Of a stretch of DNA of 35,223 nucleotides, positions 15,113 through 22,737 are shown one piece after another. This DNA is from Siminovitchia acidinfaciens (GTDB taxonomy: Bacteria; Bacillota; Bacilli; Bacillales; Bacillaceae_C). The notes beneath the pieces are model-generated. The model saw only the letters and a list, made by a program, of their open reading frames with translations. It was not told the origin of the DNA and made no database searches. Numbering within the stretch: the stretch's first letter is position 1; every line of letters starts with the position of its first letter. Both the position numbers and the translations under genes were made by a program. The stretch spans positions 1 to 35,223 of the forward strand of contig NZ_QYTV02000006.1 of NCBI RefSeq assembly GCF_003605385.1, given 5' to 3'.

Positions 15113-16489
15113 CTATTGAAGATTTAACACCTGTTCCGCACAAACTTTTTCCCTTGTTTTATAAAAATCCTCCAAATAATGTCTTTCAAAAACTCCAGCA
15201 GCGGCAATGAGCTGCTGTTCGTCCAGTTTTGGACCGATCAACTGTACTCCGATGGGCAACTTTTCACGACTGAGACCCGCAGGGATGGAAATTACGGGAT
15301 GCCCTGTTAAATTGAAATAGGATGTATATCTGATCATGGAGTTAAAAATCGGTTCGGATTCCCCATTGATTGAAACAATGTCCATGCCCACAGGTTTAGG
15401 AAGAATTGGCAAGGTCGGTGCAATGATAAGATCAACTTCATTAAATAAATGATTGAAAGCCTCTGCTATTATCCCTCTTCTCTTAAGGGCGTTGATATAA
15501 TCGATAGCACTGATCGAATGAGCATTCTCCATTACCTGTTTAACATCCGCTCCATAATTTTTAATCCCGCGGTATATTCGGTCTTTATGAACAAACCCGG
15601 CCTCCGCAATTGCCAATGTAAACGTCAAAGAGGCCGCTTCTTCAACATGTGGAATCTCAACATCAAATAGCAGGGCGCCCAAATTCTCCAATTTGAGGAG
15701 AGTCTGCTTGTATATTTCCAAAACCTCAGATTCTATCCTGTCAGTAAAATAATTTGAGGGGACGCCGATCCTCCGTCCTTTTAACGATGTGTCGGCATTC
15801 GAATAGCTGACATTTGTCAACGCTTCCATCATTAAAGCAAGGTCATCTATATTTTTGGTAATAGTCCCATTATGATCCAGTGTCCATGAAATTGGGGTGA
15901 CACCGTCATTATTGATTAAACCATGTGTGGGCTTTAATCCGATGAGCCCGCAGCATGATGCTGGAATTCTAATGGAGCCGCCTGTATCTGTTCCAATGGA
16001 AGCTGCACTTAATTCAGCAGCCACAGAAACAGCGGATCCTCCGCTAGATCCTCCAGAAATATAGTCGGGATTCCAAGGGTTCCTCGCAGGTCCATAGAAT
16101 GGATTATTATTTGTTATCCCAAAAGCAAATTCATGCATATTCGTTTTACCCACCATCACTGCCCCCTCGTTTAGAAGTGTGGAAATGACAGGAGCATTTT
16201 GCTTAGGTACAAAGTTTTGATCAATCCTTGATCCGCTTGTAGCTGGAATGCCCTTGACATGGATATTATCTTTGTACGACAAAGGCACTCCTTCAAGCCG
16301 TCCAGCATATCCCATTGACCAGCGCATTTCTGATATTTTTGCTTGATTCAAGGATGTTTCCTCAGTAAGTAGAATAAAAGCGTTGAGAGATTCTGCCTGT
16401 TTCGCTCTTTTTAAATATTCCTTTGTCACTTCTACAGGAGAGAATTTCTTTGTTCTGTAACCATCTAGCACTTGTCTAATAGAAAGCAT
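15113..16489 (-). CDS. Amidase signature family hydrolase
   Basis: 458 residues. The Ser-cisSer-Lys triad is visible: K73 (PLSYKDNI), S148 (SGGSSGGSA) and S172 (TDTGGSIRIPAS). It resembles GatA-type amidases, but no gatB or gatC is nearby, so a role in tRNA amidation is unlikely. The ribosome binding site GGAGGT is 7 bases before ATG. It is the first gene of the aromatic-acid block, so hydrolysis of an aryl-acetamide to release phenylacetate is a reasonable but untested inference; a general aliphatic amidase is the alternative. Confidence 0.88.
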   Translation of the reverse strand: MLSIRQVLDGYRTKKFSPVEVTKEYLKRAKQAESLNAFILLTEETSLNQAKISEMRWSMGYAGRLEGVPLSYKDNIHVKGIPATSGSRIDQNFVPKQNAPVISTLLNEGAVMVGKTNMHEFAFGITNNNPFYGPARNPWNPDYISGGSSGGSAVSVAAELSAASIGTDTGGSIRIPASCCGLIGLKPTHGLINNDGVTPISWTLDHNGTITKNIDDLALMMEALTNVSYSNADTSLKGRRIGVPSNYFTDRIESEVLEIYKQTLLKLENLGALLFDVEIPHVEEAASLTFTLAIAEAGFVHKDRIYRGIKNYGADVKQVMENAHSISAIDYINALKRRGIIAEAFNHLFNEVDLIIAPTLPILPKPVGMDIVSINGESEPIFNSMIRYTSYFNLTGHPVISIPAGLSREKLPIGVQLIGPKLDEQQLIAAAGVFERHYLEDFYKTREKVCAEQVLNLQ

Positions 16490-16826
16490 GATTCTACCTC
16501 CATATCATCTAGCGTCTGTCGATTATTATTATTCTATCATACATATTTAAAAAGTTTATCAAAAGTTCTAAAGATTTAGTTGATTAAACATAACGCTAAA
16601 TGTATAATTCGTTTATAAAGTGATACAAGGTTCGTTTAAATTCATATTTTATATAGGTTGAAATAAATATTATTCATCTAGTAATAAACCGGAGCAACTT
16701 CCATTGTACAAATCATAAAAAAACGGTTCGTTGATTGCATTGATAGGCGGCAATTCCTCGAAAATACTTTGCATTTCCTTCGTGAGATACTCATTCGAAG
16801 AAGCTATTTCTGGGTCTTGCGGGAGT

Positions 16827-16886
16827 AGCTTGAGACATGAGACCCCGCAGGCCGCGCAAAAGCGTCCGCCTGTAACGGAAATCAAC
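16827..16886 (+). repeat. Dispersed GC-rich intergenic repeat (superfamily 2)
   Basis: AGCTTGAGACATGAGACCCC, then AAAGCGTCCGCC and CGGAAATCAAC, a common Bacillus repeat; compare 3681-3776. The gene-free stretch 16490-17074 holds the amidase leader, AT-rich sequence, this repeat, a possible short gene remnant (16676-16810, minus strand) and the thioesterase promoter. Confidence 0.65.
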
Positions 16887-17016
16887 GGTGGCTTCTCAGG
16901 GGAAAAATATTTAATTCAATTTATATTAGCAGATGATTGCAGATAAGTTGAACGAACGACAAATATAAAGGAGGAAGCAAAGGACAGAAAAAAAGCAGGT
17001 TCAACCTTAAGGCACA

Positions 17017-17045
17017 TTGAGCCTGGCGTATATACTTCTTATGCT
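17017..17045 (+). promoter_or_regulatory. Promoter for the thioesterase gene
   Basis: TTGAGC (17017-17022), 17-base spacer, TATGCT (17040-17045). The predicted leader before ATG 17075 is only about 25 bases. Confidence 0.45.
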
Positions 17046-17074
17046 AAAATCTCAACAGTCCTTTAACGCAAATT

Positions 17075-17548
17075 ATGAAAAAAATCAATGAAAGAAAAGT
17101 CCATGAAACATTTTATGGAGAGATCTATTCCATATTGGAGCAGGAGCCTTATGCAAAACATATTGGAATGAAGCTGGAATCCCTTGGGGAAGGGACAGCG
17201 GCTGCAACATTGGAAGTACAAAAACATATGCTGAATACCCATGGAACTGTTCATGGGGCAATATTGTTTTCCCTCGCCGATTATGTTTTCGCATCGGCCA
17301 GCAATTCTTACGGAAAGACGGCAATGGGGTTGACGACAACAATGAATTTCATGTCACCTGCAAGAGAAGGGGATATTTTAAGGGCAGAAGCCGTTGAAGA
17401 GAAGAGGAGCAACAGGCTTGCATGGTATAAGATTAAAGTGAGTTGTGAAGATGAATTGCTAGCGACTATGGATGCAACTGTTTACCGTAAAAATGAATTT
17501 TTTGTTCCAGTGGAGCAAATGGAAGAAGAGTCCGGCTTCAAGAAATGA
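17075..17548 (+). CDS. paaI: PaaI-type hotdog thioesterase
   Basis: 157 residues with the hotdog-fold thioesterase signature N54-x-HGTVHGAILFSLAD (H60, G61, D69). In the phenylacetate pathway, PaaI hydrolyses stalled ring-hydroxylated or ring-opened CoA thioesters and frees CoA. Assignment as PaaI rests on fold plus its place between the amidase and the liv/paa genes. No Shine-Dalgarno sequence is visible before ATG 17075; a TTG about 20 codons downstream, after GGAGAG, is an alternative start. Its stop codon lies inside a terminator shared with the convergent livF. Confidence 0.8.
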   Translation: MKKINERKVHETFYGEIYSILEQEPYAKHIGMKLESLGEGTAAATLEVQKHMLNTHGTVHGAILFSLADYVFASASNSYGKTAMGLTTTMNFMSPAREGDILRAEAVEEKRSNRLAWYKIKVSCEDELLATMDATVYRKNEFFVPVEQMEEESGFKK

Positions 17549-17565
17549 AGCTGGACTCTTTTTTT
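17528..17565 (+). terminator. Terminator embedded in overlapping 3' ends of paaI and livF
   Basis: A 13-bp stem with one G-T pair: GAGTCCGGCTTCA (17528-17540) and TGAAGCTGGACTC (17546-17558), five-base loop, seven T residues. The paaI stop is 17546-17548 and the livF stop is 17538-17540, both inside the hairpin. Confidence 0.85.
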
Positions 17566-18272
17566 CCTCCCAGATAGGCATCCCTGACGCGGGGGTCTTT
17601 CATCAGCTCTTTTGCCATTCCCTTGATTACGATTTCTCCCCGCTCTATGACGCAGGCACGATCCGCCACTTTAAGTGCAGCTCTTACATTTTGCTCTACC
17701 AAAATGATCGTTGTCTTGAATTCTTCCCGGAGATGTTCAAGTATGTTCATGATGTCTTTCACGATCAATGGGGCAAGCCCTAATGACGGCTCGTCAAGCA
17801 TCATCAGCTTTGGATTCGACATCAACCCGCGGGCGATAGCCAGCATCTGTTGTTCTCCGCCGCTTAACAAGCCGCCGGGCCGGTCTTCCATCGTTTTTAA
17901 TTTAGGAAATAATTCATAACATCGGTCGATGTCTTTCTGTATAGTTTTGCTTGTTTTTAACCGATGATAGGCTCCAAGCATCAGGTTGTCCTTTACTGAT
18001 AGAGAATCAAATATTTGCCTGCGTTCCGGGACAAGGCAGATGCCCTGTTTCACGATTTCTTCCACTTTCATTTTCCCGATGTTTTGACCTTCGTAAATAA
18101 TTTCTCCTTCTTTTTGGAGATAGACGCCTGCAATCGTTCCCAGCAAAGTACTTTTTCCAGCGCCGTTAGAACCTACGATAGCAAAGATTTCACCTTTCTC
18201 GAGTTCAAAAGATATGCCTTTTAGTACATGTAAAAAACCGTGATACGTATGAATGTTTTTAACTTCCAGCAT
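17538..18272 (-). CDS. livF: ABC transporter ATPase, LivF type
   Basis: 244 residues. ATPase motifs: Walker A GSNGAGKST, signature LLSGGEQQML, Walker B LMMLDEPS. It is one of the two ATPases of a branched-chain amino-acid-type importer. It starts directly after the livG stop (TAGATG) and is the last gene of the livKHMGF unit. Liv-type systems also carry aromatic acids; the neighbourhood of paa genes makes phenylacetate or a related acid the likely cargo, an inference. It overlaps the convergent thioesterase by 11 bases. Confidence 0.93.
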   Translation of the reverse strand: MLEVKNIHTYHGFLHVLKGISFELEKGEIFAIVGSNGAGKSTLLGTIAGVYLQKEGEIIYEGQNIGKMKVEEIVKQGICLVPERRQIFDSLSVKDNLMLGAYHRLKTSKTIQKDIDRCYELFPKLKTMEDRPGGLLSGGEQQMLAIARGLMSNPKLMMLDEPSLGLAPLIVKDIMNILEHLREEFKTTIILVEQNVRAALKVADRACVIERGEIVIKGMAKELMKDPRVRDAYLGGKKESSFIS

Positions 18273-19055
18273 CTAGATCGCCTCCTCGTCATCAGTTCCC
18301 AAATAGGCGGCAATGACTTTTTCATTCTCATAGATTTCAGCCGGAGTCCCTTCGGCAATTTTTTTGCCATAATCGATGACGACAATCCGGTCTGAAATCC
18401 CCATGACCGTTTCCATGTCATGTTCAACAAATAGGAACGTCATGCCCTCCATCCTCATTTGTCGTATGACCTGAACAAGCTGGGCTGATTCTTGGGGATT
18501 CAAACCGGCCATCGGTTCATCCAGCAAGATCAATTTTGGGGAGGAAGCAGCAGCCCGAGCGATTTCCAGTAATCGTTGGTTTCCGTAGGGCAGCACTTTG
18601 GAATCCTCATGTGCAAGGGCGGAAATTCCCACTTTTTCTAAAAAGTGCATGGCAATCTCATAAGCCTGTTTTTCTTCTTTCCTAACTGAAGGAAGGCGAA
18701 AGCCGGATGTTAAAAAGCCAGTTTTTAATCGACAATGAACACCTGTCATGACATTTTCTATTACTGTCATATTTTCAAAGATTTGCAGATTTTGAAACGT
18801 CCGGGTAATTCCTGCGTTTGCGATTTGAAATGGCTGCTTGCCCGTAATTTCTTCTTTTTGGAAAAAGATCTTGCCCGATGTGGGGGGAAATACTCCTGTT
18901 ATCATGTTGAACAAGGTTGTTTTTCCAGCGCCGTTCGGTCCGATGACCGCAACTATTTCACCTGGATTGAGGTGGAAATTGACGTCACTTACCGCAATGA
19001 CTCCTCCAAATGACTTTGTCAGACCTTGGACATCCAACAAGGGATTGCTCATCAT
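18273..19055 (-). CDS. livG: ABC transporter ATPase, LivG type
   Basis: 260 residues. Walker A GPNGAGKTTLFN, the LivG-type extra helical region (GVHCRLKTGFLTSGFRLP), LLEIARAAASSPKLILLDEP with Walker B, and FVEHDMETVM with the H-loop. It pairs with LivF as the second ATPase. It overlaps livM by four bases (ATGA), so translation is coupled; GGGAGG precedes the start. Two ATG codons in tandem (19055, 19052) are possible starts. Confidence 0.94.
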   Translation of the reverse strand: MMSNPLLDVQGLTKSFGGVIAVSDVNFHLNPGEIVAVIGPNGAGKTTLFNMITGVFPPTSGKIFFQKEEITGKQPFQIANAGITRTFQNLQIFENMTVIENVMTGVHCRLKTGFLTSGFRLPSVRKEEKQAYEIAMHFLEKVGISALAHEDSKVLPYGNQRLLEIARAAASSPKLILLDEPMAGLNPQESAQLVQVIRQMRMEGMTFLFVEHDMETVMGISDRIVVIDYGKKIAEGTPAEIYENEKVIAAYLGTDDEEAI

Positions 19056-20095
19056 TTACTACCTCCCGCCGACACATTTGTTTCGTCCTTCTTAATGGAA
19101 GGCTGTTCTTTTTTTCCGCTAAAAGAAATCAGGTTCCATAGTTTTCCTAAAGCTGGCGCAAGCCCTTGCGGCATATAAATCAAAATGACTACAAGCAGGA
19201 CTCCGAAAAAAATAATTTGGAATTCTCCTCCGACACTTGGCAGCACCATAGGGACAAGGTCTTTGAGCCCTTCATTCAGCAAAACATATACGACAGCTCC
19301 AATCATACCGCCCCAAATACTTGAGGAACCTCCGATGACAACCATGATCAACAGGCTGATAGATTCCATTGCCGTAAATAACTCAGGGTTGATGAAAGAT
19401 ACATAGTGTGCGTATAGACTTCCGGAAATCGAAGCGTATATCGCACTTAAAACAAATACTTGCAACTTATACTGCTGAATATTGACACCGATGGAGTTGG
19501 CGGCAATATCGCTTCCGTGAATGGATCTTAAAGCCCTGCCAACCCGTGAATGGATAATATTGCTTGAGAATAAGATGCTTAAAAGAAGAATCAGCCAGAC
19601 CAAATAATAGAATCTCATATCCGTATTAAATGCAAATCCTAAGATTTCGAAAGACGGGATACCGAAAAATCCATTTAGACCGCCAGTAAGTTCCTTAAAC
19701 TCTTTAAAGAATACAAAAATGATAATTCCGAATCCAAGCGTTGCAAGCGCCAAGTAGTTTTCCTTTAATTTCAACGTTGGAATACCGATAATCACAGCAA
19801 TTACTGAGGCGATGACAATACCAGTGAGAATGCCCAAAATGCTGGGTAGGCCGTATGTTCCTGTGACAATAGCAGCAGAATAAGCCCCAATACCATAAAA
19901 TGCGGCATGCCCCAGTGAAATTTGGCCCGCATAACCCATCAGCATCGTCAGTCCCGAAGTCACAATTGCATATAATCCAATTAAAATCAGGACGCTCAGC
20001 ATAAAAGAATTTGCAAAGAAGGGAATTATGGTGAGAATTGCAACCAACAGGGCAATTCCGATATATTGTTTTTGTCGGTTTTTATTATCAATCAT
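19052..20095 (-). CDS. livM: ABC transporter permease, LivM type
   Basis: 347 residues, strongly hydrophobic, with about nine to ten membrane segments. The family motif region GYAGQISLGHAAFYGIGAY is near residue 54, and a polar tail rich in Lys and Ser follows the last span. Together with LivH it forms the membrane channel. It begins four bases after the livH stop. Confidence 0.94.
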   Translation of the reverse strand: MIDNKNRQKQYIGIALLVAILTIIPFFANSFMLSVLILIGLYAIVTSGLTMLMGYAGQISLGHAAFYGIGAYSAAIVTGTYGLPSILGILTGIVIASVIAVIIGIPTLKLKENYLALATLGFGIIIFVFFKEFKELTGGLNGFFGIPSFEILGFAFNTDMRFYYLVWLILLLSILFSSNIIHSRVGRALRSIHGSDIAANSIGVNIQQYKLQVFVLSAIYASISGSLYAHYVSFINPELFTAMESISLLIMVVIGGSSSIWGGMIGAVVYVLLNEGLKDLVPMVLPSVGGEFQIIFFGVLLVVILIYMPQGLAPALGKLWNLISFSGKKEQPSIKKDETNVSAGGSK

Positions 20096-20098
20096 ATC

Positions 20099-20983
20099 TT
20101 ATACCCGCTTTCCGCTTGCTTTTGCAAATAATCCACTTGGCTTGAAAAACAACACAAGCAAAAGCAAAGCAAAAATGACGGCATCCTTGTAGCCGGAAGT
20201 CCACAGACCCTCGGTGAATGACTCCAAAATCCCAATCATGAAAGCTCCAATAATTGCAGCAGGGGCATTTGTCAGTCCGCCGATGACCGCTGCAACAAAA
20301 GCTTTTACTCCCAGCATGAGGCCCATTTCATAGGAAGCGCCAGATATTGGGGCAATGATAATACCAGCTACCGCTCCCAATCCTGCACTGACAGAAATCG
20401 AAAGAAAGGACATCCATTCAGGTCTGATACCCATAAGTCGGGCAGCGTTGCGATTGACAACACAGGCTGTTACGGCTTTTCCAACAAAAGTTTTATTGAA
20501 AAAATAGAACATTGCAATTAGGCTGACGACTGAAATGCAAATAGCCCAAATACTTTGTGGAAGCAAAACGGCATTCATTATATTTATGGGATCGTTTTTT
20601 GTAAAGGGAGCCAGTGATTTAGGCTGAGTTCCCCAAAGTAAAATAGCCAGCCCGCGTATGGCAATGGCCACTCCGATAGTAATGATGATAAGGGTGGGCA
20701 AGGATGAATTCCTCGCAGGATAAATGGCAGTCCTTTCAAAAATTCCGCCGACAAGAACTACAATCAAAATGCTCAAGATGATTCCGACGAACATAGGCAT
20801 ATTCATGGAAACAAAGGTGATTGCCAACATGGCGCCAAGCATGGCAAATTCTCCTTGGGCAAAATTCAGGACGCCGGTGATATTATACGTTATGACAAAG
20901 CCAATGGCGATCAGAGCGTAAATACTACCAATCGTCAAGCCTGAGAAAATCAATTGCAGTATCTGGGTTAATAGCTCCATCAT
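20099..20983 (-). CDS. livH: ABC transporter permease, LivH type
   Basis: 294 residues with about eight membrane segments; the LivH motif NITGVLNFAQGEFAMLGAM lies near residue 34 and GLTNAPAAIIGAFMIGILES in the C-terminal part. First of the permease/ATPase genes, separated from livK by 81 bases containing a hairpin. The start has AAGGAGCTT upstream. Confidence 0.94.
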   Translation of the reverse strand: MMELLTQILQLIFSGLTIGSIYALIAIGFVITYNITGVLNFAQGEFAMLGAMLAITFVSMNMPMFVGIILSILIVVLVGGIFERTAIYPARNSSLPTLIIITIGVAIAIRGLAILLWGTQPKSLAPFTKNDPINIMNAVLLPQSIWAICISVVSLIAMFYFFNKTFVGKAVTACVVNRNAARLMGIRPEWMSFLSISVSAGLGAVAGIIIAPISGASYEMGLMLGVKAFVAAVIGGLTNAPAAIIGAFMIGILESFTEGLWTSGYKDAVIFALLLLVLFFKPSGLFAKASGKRV

Positions 20984-21033
20984 TTAAGCTCCTTTCAGGG
21001 TAATCACAAAGAAGTGTTGTAATTAAGGAGAAA

Positions 21034-21057
21034 GCAGGGAATAGCTAGATTCCCTGC
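21034..21057 (-). terminator. Intercistronic hairpin between livK and livH
   Basis: Perfect 9-bp stem GCAGGGAAT (21034-21042) and ATTCCCTGC (21049-21057), loop of six, located 7 bases after the livK stop. The following minus-strand sequence (TTTCTCCTT) is only partly T-rich, so it looks like a leaky terminator or an mRNA-stabilising hairpin. Confidence 0.6.
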
Positions 21058-21064
21058 CAAATAA

Positions 21065-22255
21065 TTACTCTCCTTTTTTCCATTCGCCATCTTTAATTTC
21101 AATCATGGTCAGACTGTCGGATTTAAGACCGTTATGATCGTCAGCCTCCATGTTAAAGACACCAGAAATCCCTACAAATCCCTTGGTGCTTTCCAAGGCT
21201 TCCCGGAGTTTGTCTTTATCTGCTCCCGCTTCTTCCAATGCATTAAGTAAAATGTAAATTCCATCATAGGCATGTCCGCCAAAGGTGCTGGCTGCTTTGT
21301 CAAATTTATTTTCATAGCTTGTCTTGAACTTTTTCAACTCTTCTTTTTGTTGATCACTATCGTCCAATTCATCTACCACGAGCAGTTTGCCGGCAGGGAA
21401 GATGACTCCATTTGCTGCATCTCCTGCAAGTTCAATAAATTCCTTAGTTCCAATCCCATGGCTTTCAATGATTGGTACATCCAAGCCGATCTCACGGATG
21501 TTCTTTGTCACAACAGCTGACTCTTGTGCAGTACCCCAAACAATTATTGCTTCCGGATTGGCTTTTTTAACCCTTGTAAGCATGGACTTTGCATCATTGA
21601 CAGTTGCTTCAAACTCTTCTTCGATGACAGATTCAATACCATAGTCGCCTTTAAGCTTTTCAAACTCCTCGTGGCCGCTCGTACCGTAAGAGTTGGCAAC
21701 ACTCAACCATGCAACTTTCTTTAAGTTCTTGCCTTCTAAATATTCCAATAATTTCGGAATAACTACGTCATCGCCCTGAGCCGTCTTAAATGTCCATTCA
21801 CGTGGTGAGTTGTCATCAGGATTATTGATTTGCTTACTTGCCGCCAAAGAAATGTATGGAACCTGTGCTTTTTCAGCTAGAGGAATCATCGCCAAGCTGT
21901 TTCCGCTGATTGTACCCCCGACAATTGCTGTAACTTTTTCTTGTTCAATCAATTTTTTCATTCCCAATACAGCTTCGTTTTGGTCGGATTTGGAATCAAT
22001 AGAGATCAACTTAATTTTTTTACCGTCGATTCCTCCTTGATCATTTACTTCGTCAATGATCATTTTAATAGTTTCTTCTTCCGGCTTTCCGAGTGGGGCT
22101 GCACTTCCGGATGCATCTATGATACTTCCAATTTTAATTTCTTCAGTTTTGTCCCCGTTATCGGAGCTGCCGCCTGAGGACTCTTCTTTATTTCCACATG
22201 CAGCAACCGAAGCTGCCAAAATAAGGACTAGAAGGCCAAATAACCACTTTTTCAT
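21065..22255 (-). CDS. livK: Substrate-binding lipoprotein, LivK type
   Basis: 396 residues from ATG 22255, preceded by TTCAAGGAGGAAAG. It has a lipoprotein signal with lipobox LAASVAAC (C20), an acidic Ser/Gly linker, then a periplasmic-binding fold of the leucine/isoleucine/valine type (KIGSIIDASGSAAPLGKPEE; AIVGGTISGNSLA; PYISLAAS; GGHAYDGIYILLNAL). It captures the substrate outside the membrane and delivers it to LivHM. Which ligand is unknown; location suggests an aromatic acid. The upstream in-frame ATG at 22288 lacks a ribosome binding site. Confidence 0.92.
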   Translation of the reverse strand: MKKWLFGLLVLILAASVAACGNKEESSGGSSDNGDKTEEIKIGSIIDASGSAAPLGKPEEETIKMIIDEVNDQGGIDGKKIKLISIDSKSDQNEAVLGMKKLIEQEKVTAIVGGTISGNSLAMIPLAEKAQVPYISLAASKQINNPDDNSPREWTFKTAQGDDVVIPKLLEYLEGKNLKKVAWLSVANSYGTSGHEEFEKLKGDYGIESVIEEEFEATVNDAKSMLTRVKKANPEAIIVWGTAQESAVVTKNIREIGLDVPIIESHGIGTKEFIELAGDAANGVIFPAGKLLVVDELDDSDQQKEELKKFKTSYENKFDKAASTFGGHAYDGIYILLNALEEAGADKDKLREALESTKGFVGISGVFNMEADDHNGLKSDSLTMIEIKDGEWKKGE

Positions 22256-22401
22256 GTACTTTCCTCCTTGAAATAAGTAAAATAGCAATAGTAGAAAGAA
22301 TAGTCAAACATTTCAGGGTCTACAATTTTGTCTGTAATAGTTTCAACCTTCATTTTTAATTCGATATTTGAGAGGATTGTAATGCAGGCTTGTGACTGTT
22401 T

Positions 22402-22413
22402 GGATCACCTCCT
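22402..22413 (-). other. Perfect 12-nt Shine-Dalgarno match in the livK leader without an adjacent start
   Basis: On the minus strand AGGAGGTGATCC equals the full complement of the 16S rRNA 3' end. It lies about 150 bases upstream of the livK start. The only nearby candidate is the GTG inside the motif itself, which opens a frame of about 22 codons. Confidence 0.4.
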
Positions 22414-22472
22414 AAGATATTCTTGTTACAAAACAAAAACGGATAGTAAGAAAGCCCTTACAACTTGAGACA

Positions 22473-22501
22473 AAGATACCATAATACATTTTTAATGTAA
22501 A
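22473..22501 (-). promoter_or_regulatory. Promoter for livKHMGF with overlapping inverted repeat
   Basis: Minus strand TTTACA (22496-22501), 17-base spacer, TATCTT (22473-22478). The palindrome TACATT-ttt-AATGTA (22485-22499) covers part of the -35 and the spacer, a plausible operator position. The gene-free stretch 22256-22737 holds this promoter, a leader of about 215 bases and the divergent paaK promoter. Confidence 0.5.
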
Positions 22502-22627
22502 CATAATAATTTGAATAATTTCAAGTATATGTCAATTTGGCAAGTTAGTTTTATTAAGGAATAAAGCTAGGGAGGTCAAGATGATAGGTGAATATTTACA
22601 AACACATTAAATTTTCGGAAAAAACAG

Positions 22628-22656
22628 TTGACTTTTATCAGTAGAGGGATTAAATT
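22628..22656 (+). promoter_or_regulatory. Sigma-A promoter for paaK
   Basis: TTGACT (22628-22633), 17-base spacer, TAAATT (22651-22656). Downstream in the leader are AATGTA (22673-22678) and TTACATTAA (22696-22704), which resemble the livK-side palindrome and could be a shared operator. Confidence 0.6.
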
Positions 22657-22737
22657 ACACATATAACATATAAATGTATTAACGGACGCACTTTGTTACA
22701 TTAAAGACAAAAAGATATGCAAATGGAGGTAGATTCT

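Noticed and set aside
16670-16885. 71-codon minus-strand ORF
   Set aside because: Its first third is a translation of a dispersed repeat; at most it carries a gene remnant, recorded as a finding.
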